DNA of 64,000 nt from positions 2,852,001-2,916,000 of the forward strand of contig JACTVC010000002.1 of assembly GCA_018417955.1 (NCBI GenBank), given 5' to 3'. The first letter of the stretch is position 1. Every line of letters begins with the position of its first letter. This DNA is from Laccaria trichodermophora (taxonomy: Eukaryota; Basidiomycota; Agaricomycetes; Agaricales; Hydnangiaceae). The translations under genes were made by a program, and so were the position numbers. Shown piece by piece: positions 23,168 through 34,966 of the stretch. The notes below the pieces were generated by a model. It saw nothing but the letters and a program-made list of their open reading frames with translations, made no database searches and was not told the origin of the DNA.

Positions 23168-23338
23168 AACTTTAGATATACCTTTTCATCTTAAATCTCT
23201 GGCCTAATCCTGATGAATCTTTACCATGGAAGTTGAAATTGCGCGCAATATATACGATATGAGAAACATATACCGTAAGAAAACAACAACAGGAAAAACA
23301 GACAAGTGAAAAGCAAAATCAAAATGACAAAAATTCAA

Positions 23339-26300
23339 TCACCAAGTTGGCCTGGCAAATGATGGAGGAGCGGGATTATAGGCAATGGATGGTTGGTGCT
23401 GGTTTGATGGGTGCTGATGTGGAGCCATCTGCCCGTTGTCCGTTCGTGGTTGACTCCGAGCGGTTGGCACTGGCACGTAGCCATGATTTTGAGGTCCTGA
23501 AATGCCCGACGCGTGCATCAACACGGGGCTACCTGCATACATGCTCGGTCCAGCATGTGGCATGACGGGACTCATCAGGGCCATATTGCGGCCGCGATTG
23601 ACCTGAGCACTATTTTGCTGTTGGGGCTGGTTAATCATGTTGGGCGGGGGCGGGTGGGGTGCGTAGAGTGTTGGGGTACTGGGCGAAGGATATGGCATCA
23701 GCTGTGCTGGGTAGGGTGATGCGACAGGTCTCATCATGCCTCCCTGGTTTTGATGTGCGGGTACCGCCATCGGCATCCAAATGGGCTGACTATACAGAGG
23801 GGTGTGTCCGTTTATTGGCATCCTGCTAGAAACTGGACTAGATGCCATTGCATGGGGATACATAACGGCTGGTGCGGGAGAATGACTCATCATAGGAGAA
23901 GCATAGGAATAAGCGGGACGCATGCCGTTGGGAGGTAGCGGTGAATACGAAAATGAGGGACGAGCCACAGGAGCGTTAGTTGAAGGAGGTGAAATGGGAG
24001 TTCGTGGAGCAGCGTTCGAAGAGGACGACGCCGGAACTTGTTGGAAGGCCCTTGTCACGTCGTGAAGGGACATACGAGACGGGGGTTGAGGAATTGAAGG
24101 GGGAGGCGTCTCACCATCCTCAGACTTGACATCTTGCAAAGTGAAGGGTAAAGCCGTCAGGTCATCTGCGATGCCTTCCAATGAGTTAACGGCGTGCATG
24201 CTGGCTTTGTTCGAAGTTTGGGACCAGACAGCTTTAAGGTGTTCAGGATCGGGTCCTCGAGCGGGGGAATCCTTTACAGAGACGCTCAAAGAAGATCTTG
24301 ACCAAGCAGAAGCTGCATGATGATTGGGTGGCGTGATAAGAATCCCCTCCGTCTGTAAGAGGATATACATATTATGTTAATTGGTGCCAACGGGAGAAGG
24401 AAGAAAAACTCACGGAGTCGTCAGAGCTTCTGCTGTTTGTTTTTGACATTATTATAGAATCGTCCTTGGAACGGCCCAGTGGAGAAGACCTTTTAACTCC
24501 ATTAACCGGAGAATTGCACGGATTGCTCTTTGAGTCACGAGTAATCAACGCAAACGGCACGGGAGAGGTCGTCTGTGCATCGGCCACGTCTGAGCTTCCG
24601 GATTCCTCTAACTCACTTGTCACTGTAAAGTTAACGAGGGGTTTGGGTTCTGGTTCAACGGCATCAATGCGAGAATCGCGATAGAAAGCAACGGCAGAAC
24701 CTGCCGGCATTTTTGGTTGTGATCTCGACCGCAATGAGGCTGAAGGCTCAGACTTTGACGGGGATGATTCGTTTGACTTTGGCATTGAAGCAATGTTAGA
24801 CTGCGGCAGCTCAGGTGGCGGGGAGCGACTCATTGTGTCGAGAGCAACCGAAGAGGACTCGTTGATAGAGTCGACTTTCGGTGACGGAGCTGGATTCCTC
24901 CAAGAAGAAGCACCATCCGCCACAGTGGGGCGTCCAAAGGCACCCACACCATTTGGTTTCAAAAGACTGGCTGATGGCATCTGAACCCTTGGTCGGTTTG
25001 CATAGGTCCCATGTCTCGGAAGCATCACTCGATACCTGAGTTTGCCTTTGTAGCCGCTTGGTGGTTTACGGTGCAGAACGTCGTTCAGGGACAGGTCGCG
25101 TCGATTCATTCCCTCGACAGGTGGGTCGAAGGAGAGGATATCCCATTGTGTATGGAATATTGGCCTGAAGAATGCGTGCAGTTGCCTCCTATGAATGAAT
25201 TCCACGGCTCGGGATATAGAAGATATTTGGACAGTGTATGTATTGCACGCAGGTGCAGGCGATCGAGGAGGTTCGCTTCCGGTCACGTCGAAAATTTCAC
25301 GGGGTTCATCCGTAAAATCAAACTTATTTCGCAGACGAAGGGCAGGTGGGATCCAGCGCTCTTTTAGGGCAGCGGACTTCTGGGGCGTGGGTTGCAAGGA
25401 TCGACCCTGTAAATGTTCCGACTCGAGGGCCGTGGTGTCCTTTGAAACATCAGAGGAGTGTATATCACCTATTGCACCCTTTATCCGCGACATAGCATCA
25501 TCCAAGGCTGACATGGTAGCCTCTTTATAGAAACCCTGGTTCCTTGGTGTTCGTTGCAAGACCATATGTGGTGGGAGGGAGTCTTTCACAGAAGCGTCGG
25601 CAATTGCCTCTACCGAGATAGCTATATCGGGGAGAGCTTCCTTCGGAGGCGTTGAAAGGTCTCGTGGTGAAAGAACTTTCTTTTGAAAGGAGTCATTCTC
25701 CACCTCTGATCTGAGAGATGCCTTGTTCTCTGGCGTAACCTCAAGAACATCCTGTGACACCTTCTGCCTCCAAGTGCCAAAGTCGGTTTTCGTAGGTGCA
25801 GGCGCAATGGTGGGGGTGAGCTTATCCTCAAAGAAATCACTTGCAACAGCTCGTGGCATACGCTGAACGGTGGTAGCACTAGGATTGACCTCAGTTTCAG
25901 AGGATTCCTCTTTCGCTTCAGGTATCCCAACGAACTTGCCCATATCAGAAAAGTCGACAACCTCGAGGTCCTCGTTGGCTCCATCTGCGATTGATTCTTC
26001 GAGCGCTGACCGGGGGGGAGGATGAAAGGAAGGGGCAGGTGGTCGAGGCTGTATGTGTCGTAACGTAGATGACGGTGGAGGAAGAGGCTGTGGATTGACT
26101 TTGATACGCCAGGAGGACGTCTGTGTCGCAGGAGAAAGAAGTGGACTAGTTGGAGTAGCTATGGAGGCACGGGATGGTATGAGACGAGAGGATTCACCTG
26201 GTTGGACATGTAAATGTTTAGTAGATGGTGGTCGCCGCAATTCGTCCGCTGACTCACTGGTAGGTGACTTGGACGCCGTCACGCTCTTAACAGCTTCCTC

Positions 26301-28557
26301 GATAACCGCGATGACGACATCTTCCCCAATGCTCACCTGCGCAGTTGTGGGAGTATCATGAGACTCCTTCTGCTTCGCTTTCTCTGCTTCAGCCTTCATC
26401 TTCTCCTCGAGCTCCGCAGCTTTCCGCCTTGCTCTTTCCTTTTGGGCTTCGCGTTCAGCCTCTTCTTGTTGTCTTCTTTGCTTGGCCCGTGCTGCAGCGC
26501 TCTGCATTACATCTTTCCGAGCTTCATCCAATTCCGGCGCGGTTAGGTGTGGTAGAGCGATGACGGCAGTGGCCGCTGGAGAAAGAAGCCCAATAGAGGC
26601 AGTTGAAACGGCAGGTGAATAAGATGGGTGAGGTTGACTGGACTCAGGTGTAGGAGGTTGTGGTTCTGTCAGCGGAAGTCGCGAATCGCGAGAAGAAAGT
26701 TGGTGGAGGGGGGCCTCAGGCGAGGATTGAGCCAAGTGAGGTGGTAATTGACGTCCACCCTCTTGAGAGGATCTGCGTATAGCATGTTGAGGAACTGGAG
26801 GAGGTGCCATGGAAGTGCGTCTGCCCCTTTCTGCGTTGAAGTCTCTGCCCCTGCTCATATAATCGGGATGTGGCGAAATTCCATCTCTGGTCAGTGGAGA
26901 TGGACCATCGCGTCGAGATGGCTGGTCACGGTCGCGAGGTCTGTCGTTACTGAAAGCGTGCGAAGGCCCTGATCCACTGCCACTACCACTATATCGTCGT
27001 GCACGCGATTCGTATTCACCCCCGGATTTTTGTAGAACCTGTACGTTTGTGGGGGCACCAAAATCTCGATTCCGCAAGTCGATAAGTGGCGTCGACGATT
27101 CCTGGAAACTTGTCCGCTTAGATGGGTACTGACCTTGGCCAGGACGGTGTGAATGACTGTAGGGCTCTAGTCTGTTCGAGCGTTCATTAAACAGAACACG
27201 GGACGAGTCTTGCGGTGAGTGGGCGCTCTGCAGTGCGACAGGGGAAACCTGGGGACTCCCAGACCCATGGGAAAGGGGGGCGGGCGTGAAGTCTCGAGAG
27301 GAGGACGCAGGTGATGACCGCGATTTTGGCCAGCTCCGGTCGAAATCGTCAACAAAACGTTCTTCCTTGCTTACAGGTGTAATAACCCCTGGTTGCGACT
27401 TTGAGCCGAGGGATGGTTGGAGTGGGGGGTCCTCGTTAGCTTCGATCTTATATTGTCTCCCGTCTCCGAATTCGATTACGCCTCCTAAAAAGTCATCATT
27501 ATCTTCCTCCATCTAAGAAAATTATATTCCGTTAAATTTGCTCAAATGGTGAGCCAATGTAAACCGACCTCATCCCAATGGTGAGCATTTGGATCCAAAT
27601 GTACTCCACGAAAGGTATCAGCTTCTTCCAACCTTGCCTGATTCGCTGCAGCGTCAACAGCCGGTTTGGCTTGATCCACTATTGGCGGCTTGCGTGCCAC
27701 AACTGTAAAAAGTGTCAGGTTTATTGAATTTTCAATCAACTACCATGAGAACAGACCTTTTGCAACCTCAGCAGCCGTTGGGAAGTCATTCGGTTTCACA
27801 TCTGGGCGCAGAGCAGTAGCTGTCGAGAGCTTGACGTTGCCCCATACAGGCTTCGTACCAACTGCAGTGTCCCTTTGTGAGGTTCCAGGTTGTGCGAGAG
27901 GTTGGATGACCTTTCCCGCGTGTGGCAACTGCGGCACCGATGTTGCTGCAGTTGTACTTGTGATGGAGGGAAGAGGATCGTTGCTCGGTGAATTTGTTAC
28001 GGCAGGTGGGGCAACAGAGGATGGACGAGACCATCCTGCCGTAGAAGTTGAGATGGCTGGGGCTGCCGTAAGTTTAGTTGTCACAAGCTTCGAATGTGAA
28101 GATGCTGGTTGTGTTGGCGGTCTGGCTGCCGTTGAAGCATCGGCCAATTAATAGTGTTCGACCAAAAGTTTCAAAGAGACGACTTGCCAAGTGGAGCCCC
28201 CGACTTTATCGTCAAAGACGTTGAGTTGGATGCTGATCCAGAGGCAGATGAATTCTTCTCAAGAAACCTCTTAGTGATGTTGACTGTACTAAATTTCTTT
28301 GGCTGAGGAGCAGCTGGTGTTGTTTGAGAACCCAAAGGAACAAGAGAGGGACGAGCTGGGGTCGGACGAGGCAAAGGCGTCGACAACACATTCTCCATGG
28401 TGCCGCCATCCGCCACGAGAGGAGTTGGCAGTAAATCTCCCAACGCCTTTACCTCACCGTCTCCCCATACACGCCCCTCACCCCCCACCGCCTTCTCGTT
28501 CTCCTCCTTGCTAGTCAAGTTCGGCAACAGCGTCGGTGTTTGGTCGATATGAGCCAT
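23339..28557 (-). CDS. Large low-complexity protein, PRRC2/BAT2-like by motif
   Basis: Five exons: 28557-28188, 28125-27757, 27702-27569, 27512-24414 and 24352-23339; 1661 aa. Most of it is Ser/Pro-rich and disordered. Ordered islands are FSTVNITKRFLEKN near residue 90, FPTAAEVAKG, a DPNAHHWDE to DDFLGGVIEFGDGRQYKI segment around residues 280-310, and a charged helix rich in AKQRRQQEEAERE. The last exon is a Pro/Met/Gln-rich tail. The N-terminal motif and charged helix recall BAT2/PRRC2 proteins, but this is a weak resemblance and the function is unknown. Intron 1 (28187-28126) starts GCAAGT, a GC-AG intron needed to keep the frame. Confidence 0.7.
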
Positions 28558-28924
28558 AGACGCGTCGCAAAGACGCCTGTCTCTGTTATTCGTTTTCCCG
28601 TCAATAAACTAGATAAAATCCATGAGAAAGGAGATGAGGATATGGGTGTCAAAATTAAACTGACCTGGGGAGCAAACCGCCAGTGAAAGGGAGAGAATCT
28701 ACTCGGAATCTAGCAAGAATCTACTTTCGTGTGTGTGTGAATATTTGCCAACAAAGGCGCCTCCGGCCTCTCCTCTGCCTCCCGGCGTACAAGCCGGATC
28801 AAATGCGGCGTCACCTCAGTCAAAACCCCTCTACCATTTGAAAGAACCTTGAAAGAACCGACTTCAACTTGTGTAGTCTGGTGTGCAATTAGATTATATT
28901 ACAGGGCAAGACCTCAATAGCACA
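28558..28924. other. Intergenic upstream of the PRRC2-like gene
   Basis: 367 bp between the start of the large protein and the stop of the SPF27 gene, both minus strand. No RNA gene or repeat is seen. Confidence 0.5.
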
Positions 28925-29741
28925 TCATAGCTCAGCCAGCTCAGCTTCTCGCTGGTTTAGTCGGTTAATCTCAGCATCCAATGCAACATTCGCCATTTCA
29001 ATCTGCAACACGCTCGAGATAAGTTCCGTCCACCGCGTCTCCAGCTGCGTCAATTGTTTCCCGAATCGATCCTACCATAGCTTTTAGCGCATCGTGAAAG
29101 ACAATCATCGATTCCACGCACCTGCATATTTTTTCGGTCCCGATTGACCTCTACCGTAAGTTGCACCAACTCCTCAGCTGCTTTTTCAGTTTGTTTCTTG
29201 GTTTCTTCTAGCAGATAGTTTTGTATCCGCCAAGCATTGGGACCATAGGTTTGCAATAGCGCCAAATTGTTTTGTCTGCGAACCAACGTCAGACATCATA
29301 CGACCACCAGAACCAAGTATCACTTACCGTATTCGTTGATGTTGCAACTGAGCGTGGGCATTATCCAAAGCTTCTTTCCATTCCTGTATCGTTCCTGGTG
29401 TCGAGGTAGGAGCAGGTAACTGATATCTGAGAGAATCAAGAGGTGGAAACGGTTGGCTGGCTTCAACACGTTGTAGTTCAGCCTTCAGCAAGGGGTTGTT
29501 CTAAAGCCAAAAATATCAATATGTGAGAATCGCAGGCGCGTGATAAGATGTGCTCACGAACAGAAAAAAGTTGAATGGGTGGAGGTACGTTGGGGTGAAG
29601 AGATGTGGGCTGGACCAGTTCCCGAGCCATCTCGCGGTCCACCTTTTTTTTCAACTCTGGAAACTTCTGTAAATCATCATCGTAATATGGAAGGGAATCG
29701 TAAATTTCTGTGAAGGATGAGAACACTGTTTCTGTGGCCAT
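28925..29741 (-). CDS. Pre-mRNA splicing factor SPF27/BCAS2 (Cwf7)
   Basis: Core member of the Prp19/NineTeen complex that activates the spliceosome. Exons in transcript order are 29741-29562, 29500-29328, 29275-29122 and 29071-28925; 217 aa, close to the family length. Conserved segments are DSLPYYDDDL near the N-terminus, NNPLLKAELQRVEASQPFPP, HQRIRQNNLALLQTYGPNAW and a long C-terminal coiled coil (ELVQLTVEVNRDRKNMQDRF). It is divergent from the complex I gene with 69 bp between start codons. Confidence 0.92.
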
Positions 29742-29810
29742 TGAACAGGAGGGGAAGTAGCACGGCAAATCCCGTAGTTGGACTTTCTTCAGTTCACCCT
29801 CGTCAACATC
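29742..29810. promoter_or_regulatory. Divergent promoter SPF27 / NDUFS3
   Basis: 69 bp between opposing start codons must carry both 5' leaders. No sequence motif I can name is evident; inferred from geometry. Confidence 0.45.
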
Positions 29811-30942
29811 ATGTCACTTCACGTTGGGTTTCGCGCAGTCCGCGCCCTTCAAAACGTCTGTGCACGCCCTGCAGCGAGGCCCGTAACTTCAACGAGGCGA
29901 TGCATTCACGCATCTTCTGCTTCTAACGGTACAAGTCCCTTACCCGGTTCCAAAATTCTGCTCAACGCCCAAATACAGCGTCAGCTTCACCCTTCACCGA
30001 ACCCACGTCTCCGAATCACACCATTTCAAAATACGCCGAGACAACAGAAGCCCTTCACACATACGGCTCCTACATCACACAATGTCTTCCTAAATTCGTC
30101 CAACAGTTCTCCGTTCTGAAGGATGAGTTGACCATCTACACCGCGCCTTCCGGAATCATCCCGGTACTCACCTTCCTGCGTGACCACTCACAATGCCAGT
30201 TCAAAGCTTGTATGGACATATCTGGTGTCGACTTCCCAGAGAGGGAGAAGCGGTTTGAAGTCGTATATTCCTTGTTGAGCGTAAAGCTTGGCGGAAGGAT
30301 TAGGGTGAAGACTTATGCTGGAGAGGCGGATCCAGTTCCCAGCGCTGTTGAAGTCTATAGGGGTGCAGATTGGTTAGCATTGATTCTACTGGTTGAAATT
30401 GATATTGAAGGTAATCTTTAGGTATGAGCGCGAGGCTTGGGACCTTTACGGAATTTTCTTCGAGGGACATCCAGACCTGTTTGTGTTTTAATATTCTCCC
30501 TTGGCATTACTGTGCTCACTCCTTTTTGACCCAGCCGGCGTATACTCACAGACTATGGTATGCCAACTCCATTTACCCTTGCCTACCTTTCTTATTATCT
30601 TTCAGGCTTCGAGGGCCACCCTCTTCGTAAGGATTTCCCCCTGACGGTATGTCAAGCACCATGAGTAACGGTTCAGATTCCTTACTTCCCAATGATAGGG
30701 ATATACTGAAGTCAGATATGACGAAGAGCGAAAGCGCGTTGTCTACGAACCTCTTCAGCTCACGCAAGCCTTCCGGTTCGTTTTTCGTTAGTTCTCGCCC
30801 TCAAGTCACAATCTGACTAACAAAATGTAGCAATTTTGAAGCTCTCTCTCCTTGGGAGCAAGTTGGTGAGGGAACGAAAGGTCGCAGACCAGAGGATTTG
30901 AAGCCTTTGCCCCCACCCAAGCCAGAAGAGGTCAAGAAATAG
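29811..30942 (+). CDS. NADH:ubiquinone oxidoreductase 30-kDa subunit (NDUFS3)
   Basis: Core complex I subunit of the peripheral arm, mitochondrial. Exons are 29811-29928, 29979-30372, 30422-30478, 30535-30557 (23 nt), 30606-30646, 30699-30775 and 30831-30942; 273 aa. An Arg-rich presequence (VRALQNVCARPAARPVTSTR) precedes the conserved domain. The family blocks CMDISGVDFPEREKRFEVVY, WYEREAWDLYGIFFEGHPDL and [20 protein letters not shown] are assembled across five small exons. The protein ends in a Pro/Lys tail. All joins keep phase. Confidence 0.95.
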
Positions 30943-31114
30943 ACAAGACGAATATGATTGTAGCAATATAATGATATTCTGCTGCTGCGTCATTAGAGGC
31001 GTCCCATGAATAATACACATTGTTATACAGGTAGGCAAAGGTATCGTGATTCAAGTAAAAAATCGTGAGGGGGCGTCTGAAATGCCATCAAGTGCTTTCC
31101 AATCATATCAAGAG

Positions 31115-32582
31115 TCAGGAATCCTCCGCCTTTGCGTCCTTGTCTCCTAATTCAGTCGATACTTCGCCCTCTGCAGCTCCACTTTGCCCGTTTGCCTTAG
31201 CACCCCAACCCATTCGTGCAACAACATACTCCTGGCCAATTACCTCCACACCAACTCGCAACGATTCCGCGACGAGATCTTCGACCCAGTCATACTCATC
31301 CCATATTGGGAGCCATGAAGCTGGCACAGCTTGGGTGACGCTAGTATGCGTCAACTTGTGCTCGGGGTCAAATAGGTAAACCAGGAACTGAAGCTGCTGG
31401 GGAGCTTCTGAAGCTAGTTCAGGCGATGATGACGAGGTTGGCTGAGAATAGGTATTCAAGAAGGGCTGAATGCGTAGATATACGTGGGAGTAGGTCGTGG
31501 GCGACGAAGATGTCGCCGGTTTAGCTTCGGTGGTCTTTACGTTATTCTTGACAACATCTTCGATGTTTGCCTGGAAAGAGGGAGTTTCAAATTAACACCT
31601 TTTGTAGGAAAGCTAAAAAGAACATAGAACTTGCCTGTGCCAGCTTCAGGGCAGCGACGTAACCCTCGACCGTGTTGAGATCACGACCATCAGTAGCCGT
31701 ACCCTCCTTTGGCCGCGACTCATGCCCTCGGTTGACGATGAGATCACCGCCTTCAACCTGTTCCATAATCTAGAGTAGAAGTGAGATAAAGCCAAAAGCA
31801 ATTCGAAATTGACTGCACATACACGAGCCAGAGCGCGATATACAAGAGACTCAACGCCATCATAACCTTGCATATCGTGACTTAACCAAATCTGGATCAC
31901 CTCATGTTCGGAGATGGGAGGTGCGACGACGTTCAAAATATCAGTCAACGTGGAGAGTCCAACGCGCTTGAAGTCTTGGCCTATATATAGATCATGATGA
32001 CTCCCCTTTGGATGGCGTGCAATGGCTAGACCAACCTATCTTATCCAATTGAGCAGACTTTGCGTACTCGATGACGCCTTCCCCCCATTTCCGAGCTTGC
32101 TCGTTCTTCGGAAGGTGCTTCACCTGCTCGTCAACAGCGGACTTTGCTTGTTGAATGGCAGCCGATGCCGTCGACCATACAGAGCCCCATCCCCAGGATG
32201 CAGAAGGCTGCATCTCGGGCTTCTCCTTCTCCTTCTCCTTCCCGCCATCACTGCTGGCAACCCGATTCAGAGACGTTGTTGACGAAGAGGCGGAATGCAG
32301 TAAAGACGGGCCACCACCCAGTCGAACACGTTCAGTACTCTTCCTGAGGGTTGGTGTTCCCGACCGCGATACGTGTACGTTGGTGGGACGAGTGGTCTCG
32401 GAGCTCTTCTGGGTGATTTCATCGAGGAAAGCGAGAACCTCAGCAGCTTCACCTTCGTTGTTGGTTGTTGCTGCTACTTGGTTTTTGGAATCACTCTTTC
32501 CCTCTGGAGGAGGAGCAAAAGAGTCGAGATCGTCAAGGAATTGAAGAGCTTCCTCTTGCTTTGATTTGGATTTGGATGCCAT
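31115..32582 (-). CDS. MTC1: Maintenance of telomere capping protein 1 family (MTC1)
   Basis: Fungal protein of poorly known role; in budding yeast it is genetically linked to telomere capping and Golgi/endosome traffic. Exons in transcript order are 32582-32036, 31980-31823, 31769-31635 and 31570-31115; 431 aa. Diagnostic parts are EALQFLDDLDSF at the N-terminus, ASWGWGSVWSTASAAIQQAK followed by DEQVKHLPKNEQARKW, and the C-terminal LQFLVYLFDPEHKLTH with PASWLPIWDEYDWVEDLVAE. Intron 3 (31634-31571) has a GCAAGT donor, the third GC-AG intron in the window. It shares a 153-bp divergent promoter with PXMP4. Confidence 0.88.
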
Positions 32583-32735
32583 GGATGAGGAGAGCCCTAG
32601 AGAGACAGGAAAGTCACGAGGCTGGTTACATGTTCTTACGTAAGCTGAAGCTCAATCACCGGCAACTTGATGAATGCATGTGATTGGACTTTGACCTTTT
32701 TCCGAGAGGTAAACTGTTTCTTCTCCTCAATCTCA
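32583..32735. promoter_or_regulatory. Divergent promoter MTC1 / PXMP4
   Basis: 153 bp between opposing ATG codons; the shared control region is inferred from geometry. Confidence 0.45.
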
Positions 32736-33474
32736 ATGTCACTCATAAGCGATATAATCACCAACCCCGCCTACCATGACTACCTCGCGATTCTTAAGGG
32801 TGCTCGCAATGGTTTCGTCTACGGTGTCAAAGTACGATTTCCACATGCACTCGTCATGTCCGTTCTCTTTGGCCGTGGGGAGTAAGTTCACCGTCATTCT
32901 AACCCACCTAGGTTTACTAACTAACAGTAAATCAGCTGGAAAGCACGGGCGCGGGTCATCTTCCGCGCTACCCGCCAACATGCCTTCAATCTCGCAAAAT
33001 TTGTAACTTTGTACAAAGTCATTCTCCTACTTCAAAAGAAGTTCAACGGCGGGAAGGAGAGGAGCGCCGATACCTTTGTGGCAGGACTCCTAGGAGGTTA
33101 TGCCGTCTTTGGCGACCGAAATGCGGTGAACGAGCAGGTTTGTCCCGTTCAAATCTCAGTCTTTACGTGTTAATGTAAAATCACAGATTGTACTCTACGT
33201 CGTTTCACGCGTCGTGGCATCTTTCATCCCTCGATCATCATCTCCATACAACACATCTTCACAATCAGCACTGGCAACCTCCGCGGTGAAACCTATTCCT
33301 CCGAACTCCAAGTACTTTACGGTATTCGCCGCCCTCTCATGGGGTGCAGTTATGTGGCTATTCCGACATAGGGGAGAGACCATCCAACCGGGGATGTTTA
33401 ACTCCATGCAGTACCTATACCGCGATTCAGAAACGTGGAACGATCTTAGAACATTATTCTGGCATAACACATGA
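32736..33474 (+). CDS. Peroxisomal membrane protein 4 (PXMP4/PMP24)
   Basis: Tim17-family-like integral peroxisomal membrane protein. Exons are 32736-32881, 32936-33137 and 33187-33474; 211 aa. The opening YLAILKGARNGFVYGVKVRF and ALVMSVLFGRG is typical, as is WKARARVIFRATRQHAFNLA across the first junction. The domain continues with DTFVAGLLGGYAVFGDRNAV. The C-terminal part has another hydrophobic stretch (FTVFAALSWGAVMWLFRHR). The ATG at 32736 is preferred over an in-frame upstream Met because it begins the conserved segment. Confidence 0.88.
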
Positions 33475-33819
33475 GTTACACGTTCAATCCATACACACAT
33501 AATGTTTAGCTTATAAAATTCCAACTCGGCCCCTTTGACAGATTCAATAGTCTTTGGGAAGCTGGTGCAACCTTCTCGCCACCTTTCTGCATTTGTACTG
33601 CACGAAAACTATGAATCAGAATAGGGTGGTAGGCAAACTATTGAGCTTACCGCGAGCATCTCAACTGCCGCAGTGCAGGCTTTATAGCAAGTTTCGCAAT
33701 CACGTAGGCCATCCCTCAGCGCATCCATCTCACCTGCGACGTCAGTCCCTGTGGGGGGTACGTCATTCCCCGTCGCAGAACAGAGTTACGGTATTTCCTA
33801 CCGGTCTCGATCCTGCCGG
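33475..33819. other. Convergent 3' intergenic region
   Basis: 345 bp between the PXMP4 stop and the BTB-like gene stop; no gene or repeat recognised. Confidence 0.5.
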
Positions 33820-34611
33820 CTAATGCCTTACGCTGCCTATCCCAATTCGCCACCGTTTTGTCGCGGTGAGATGTACATTCGCCATAACCTTGGGAGCTAA
33901 CTTTATTAAACGTTCAAGCCAGGTCAAATAGTATTCACCATGCGGAAATATTTCCTCTGCGAGAAGAAGCTCGCGAAGAGCCCTAACTCGGAAATCCTGC
34001 AGTCGTACGATCTTGTGGTAAGCCTGAACACTTGGGATAACCTTGACTTCATCGAGGCGATAGGATGCCATTGGCATTACATATTGGCTTGCTTCTGACG
34101 CAATCCTGTCCATGTCATGCAGCGTTGCAAAACTATAAACTTGAAGAGGATGTGCCGGTGCATGGGCCTCAAGATGAACCTTTAGGGATTCCACAAGCGG
34201 ACTATCAATGACGTATTTATCCGCAAGCTCGAACATCGTTGAAAGCAGTGGCAGCGGAATGACGGTACGGGATTCAAATCGAACCTTTGGTAATCGGGTC
34301 GTGAATTTCTCATCAAAGGAAATGGCCACTGGAGGGGGCGACGGGTTGTGGAGCAGCTGGAGTAAAACCTCTAGTATGCCTGCTTTTTCGTGGAGATCTA
34401 AATTTTCTTCCGCGCCAGGAGATGCGTCTGAGCGAGGTGCACAGAGCGCAAACATATCGCCTAAAACGACCGTCAGAAAGCGACGTGAAATACTAGCAAA
34501 GGGCGTACGGAATATTTCGCTGCGTTGCATGGCATTGCGATTCACTGGAAAGGTAATACCATCAGGCACAGAATGTACCAAGAAGTCAGGATTTTCGCAA
34601 TGGAAAGGCAT
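33820..34611 (-). CDS. BTB/POZ-like domain protein
   Basis: Two exons, 34611-34509 and 34460-33820, give 247 aa. The start HCENPDFLVHSVPDGITFPV resembles the BTB fold opening (D-x-x-V-x-x-x-DG-x-x-F-x-V-x), and splicing gives NAMQRSEIFRDMFAL as the following helix. A later segment, LSTMFELADKYVIDSPLVES, fits the helical part and the rest is a long alpha-helical region. Many such proteins of unknown function occur in mushroom genomes. The open frame extends upstream only to a GTG, so ATG 34611 is the first usable start. The function is unknown. Confidence 0.65.
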   Translation of the reverse strand: MPFHCENPDFLVHSVPDGITFPVNRNAMQRSEIFRTPFASISRRFLTVVLGDMFALCAPRSDASPGAEENLDLHEKAGILEVLLQLLHNPSPPPVAISFDEKFTTRLPKVRFESRTVIPLPLLSTMFELADKYVIDSPLVESLKVHLEAHAPAHPLQVYSFATLHDMDRIASEASQYVMPMASYRLDEVKVIPSVQAYHKIVRLQDFRVRALRELLLAEEIFPHGEYYLTWLERLIKLAPKVMANVHLTATKRWRIGIGSVRH

Positions 34612-34966
34612 GATAGGTCGTCGATGATACTGATCACCTTCATGTATACGAGGCACAGCCTGTCAACGTGTAGTGATACTCACAGACCACGTACTTTGCA
34701 AATAGCACTGTTACTTATGGGTATAAAGGTTGTATTGATGGCGTGGCCATCAGGTCAGAGGAGATTGCTCGTTTGAACGGCGTATGTACAAACGGAAAGC
34801 GTATGTGATGAGAAACCATGCGTGCAGTGTTGCAAACAATCGATGAAAGAGAGAGATAAAAGATACACACGAAAAGGAAACAGAAAAGAGGTCATAGTGG
34901 TATCGTGGAAAAAGGTAAAAAAAATGTAAGGGAGTCTAAAGCCCAGATATCCCAGAAAAAAGTCCC
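34612..34966. other. Intergenic between BTB-like and Ras genes
   Basis: 355 bp, A/T-rich near 34860-34930, with no gene seen. It holds the BTB-like promoter and the Ras gene 3' UTR by position. Confidence 0.5.

Noticed and set aside
23347..23938. Several plus-strand frames opposite the last PRRC2-like exon
   Set aside because: They arise from the biased Pro/Met/Gln codon content of the opposite strand and show no conserved sequence.
27690..28151. 153-codon plus-strand frame opposite the PRRC2-like gene
   Set aside because: Antisense shadow in Ser/Pro/Ala-rich coding DNA; the minus-strand frame joins in phase with its neighbours.
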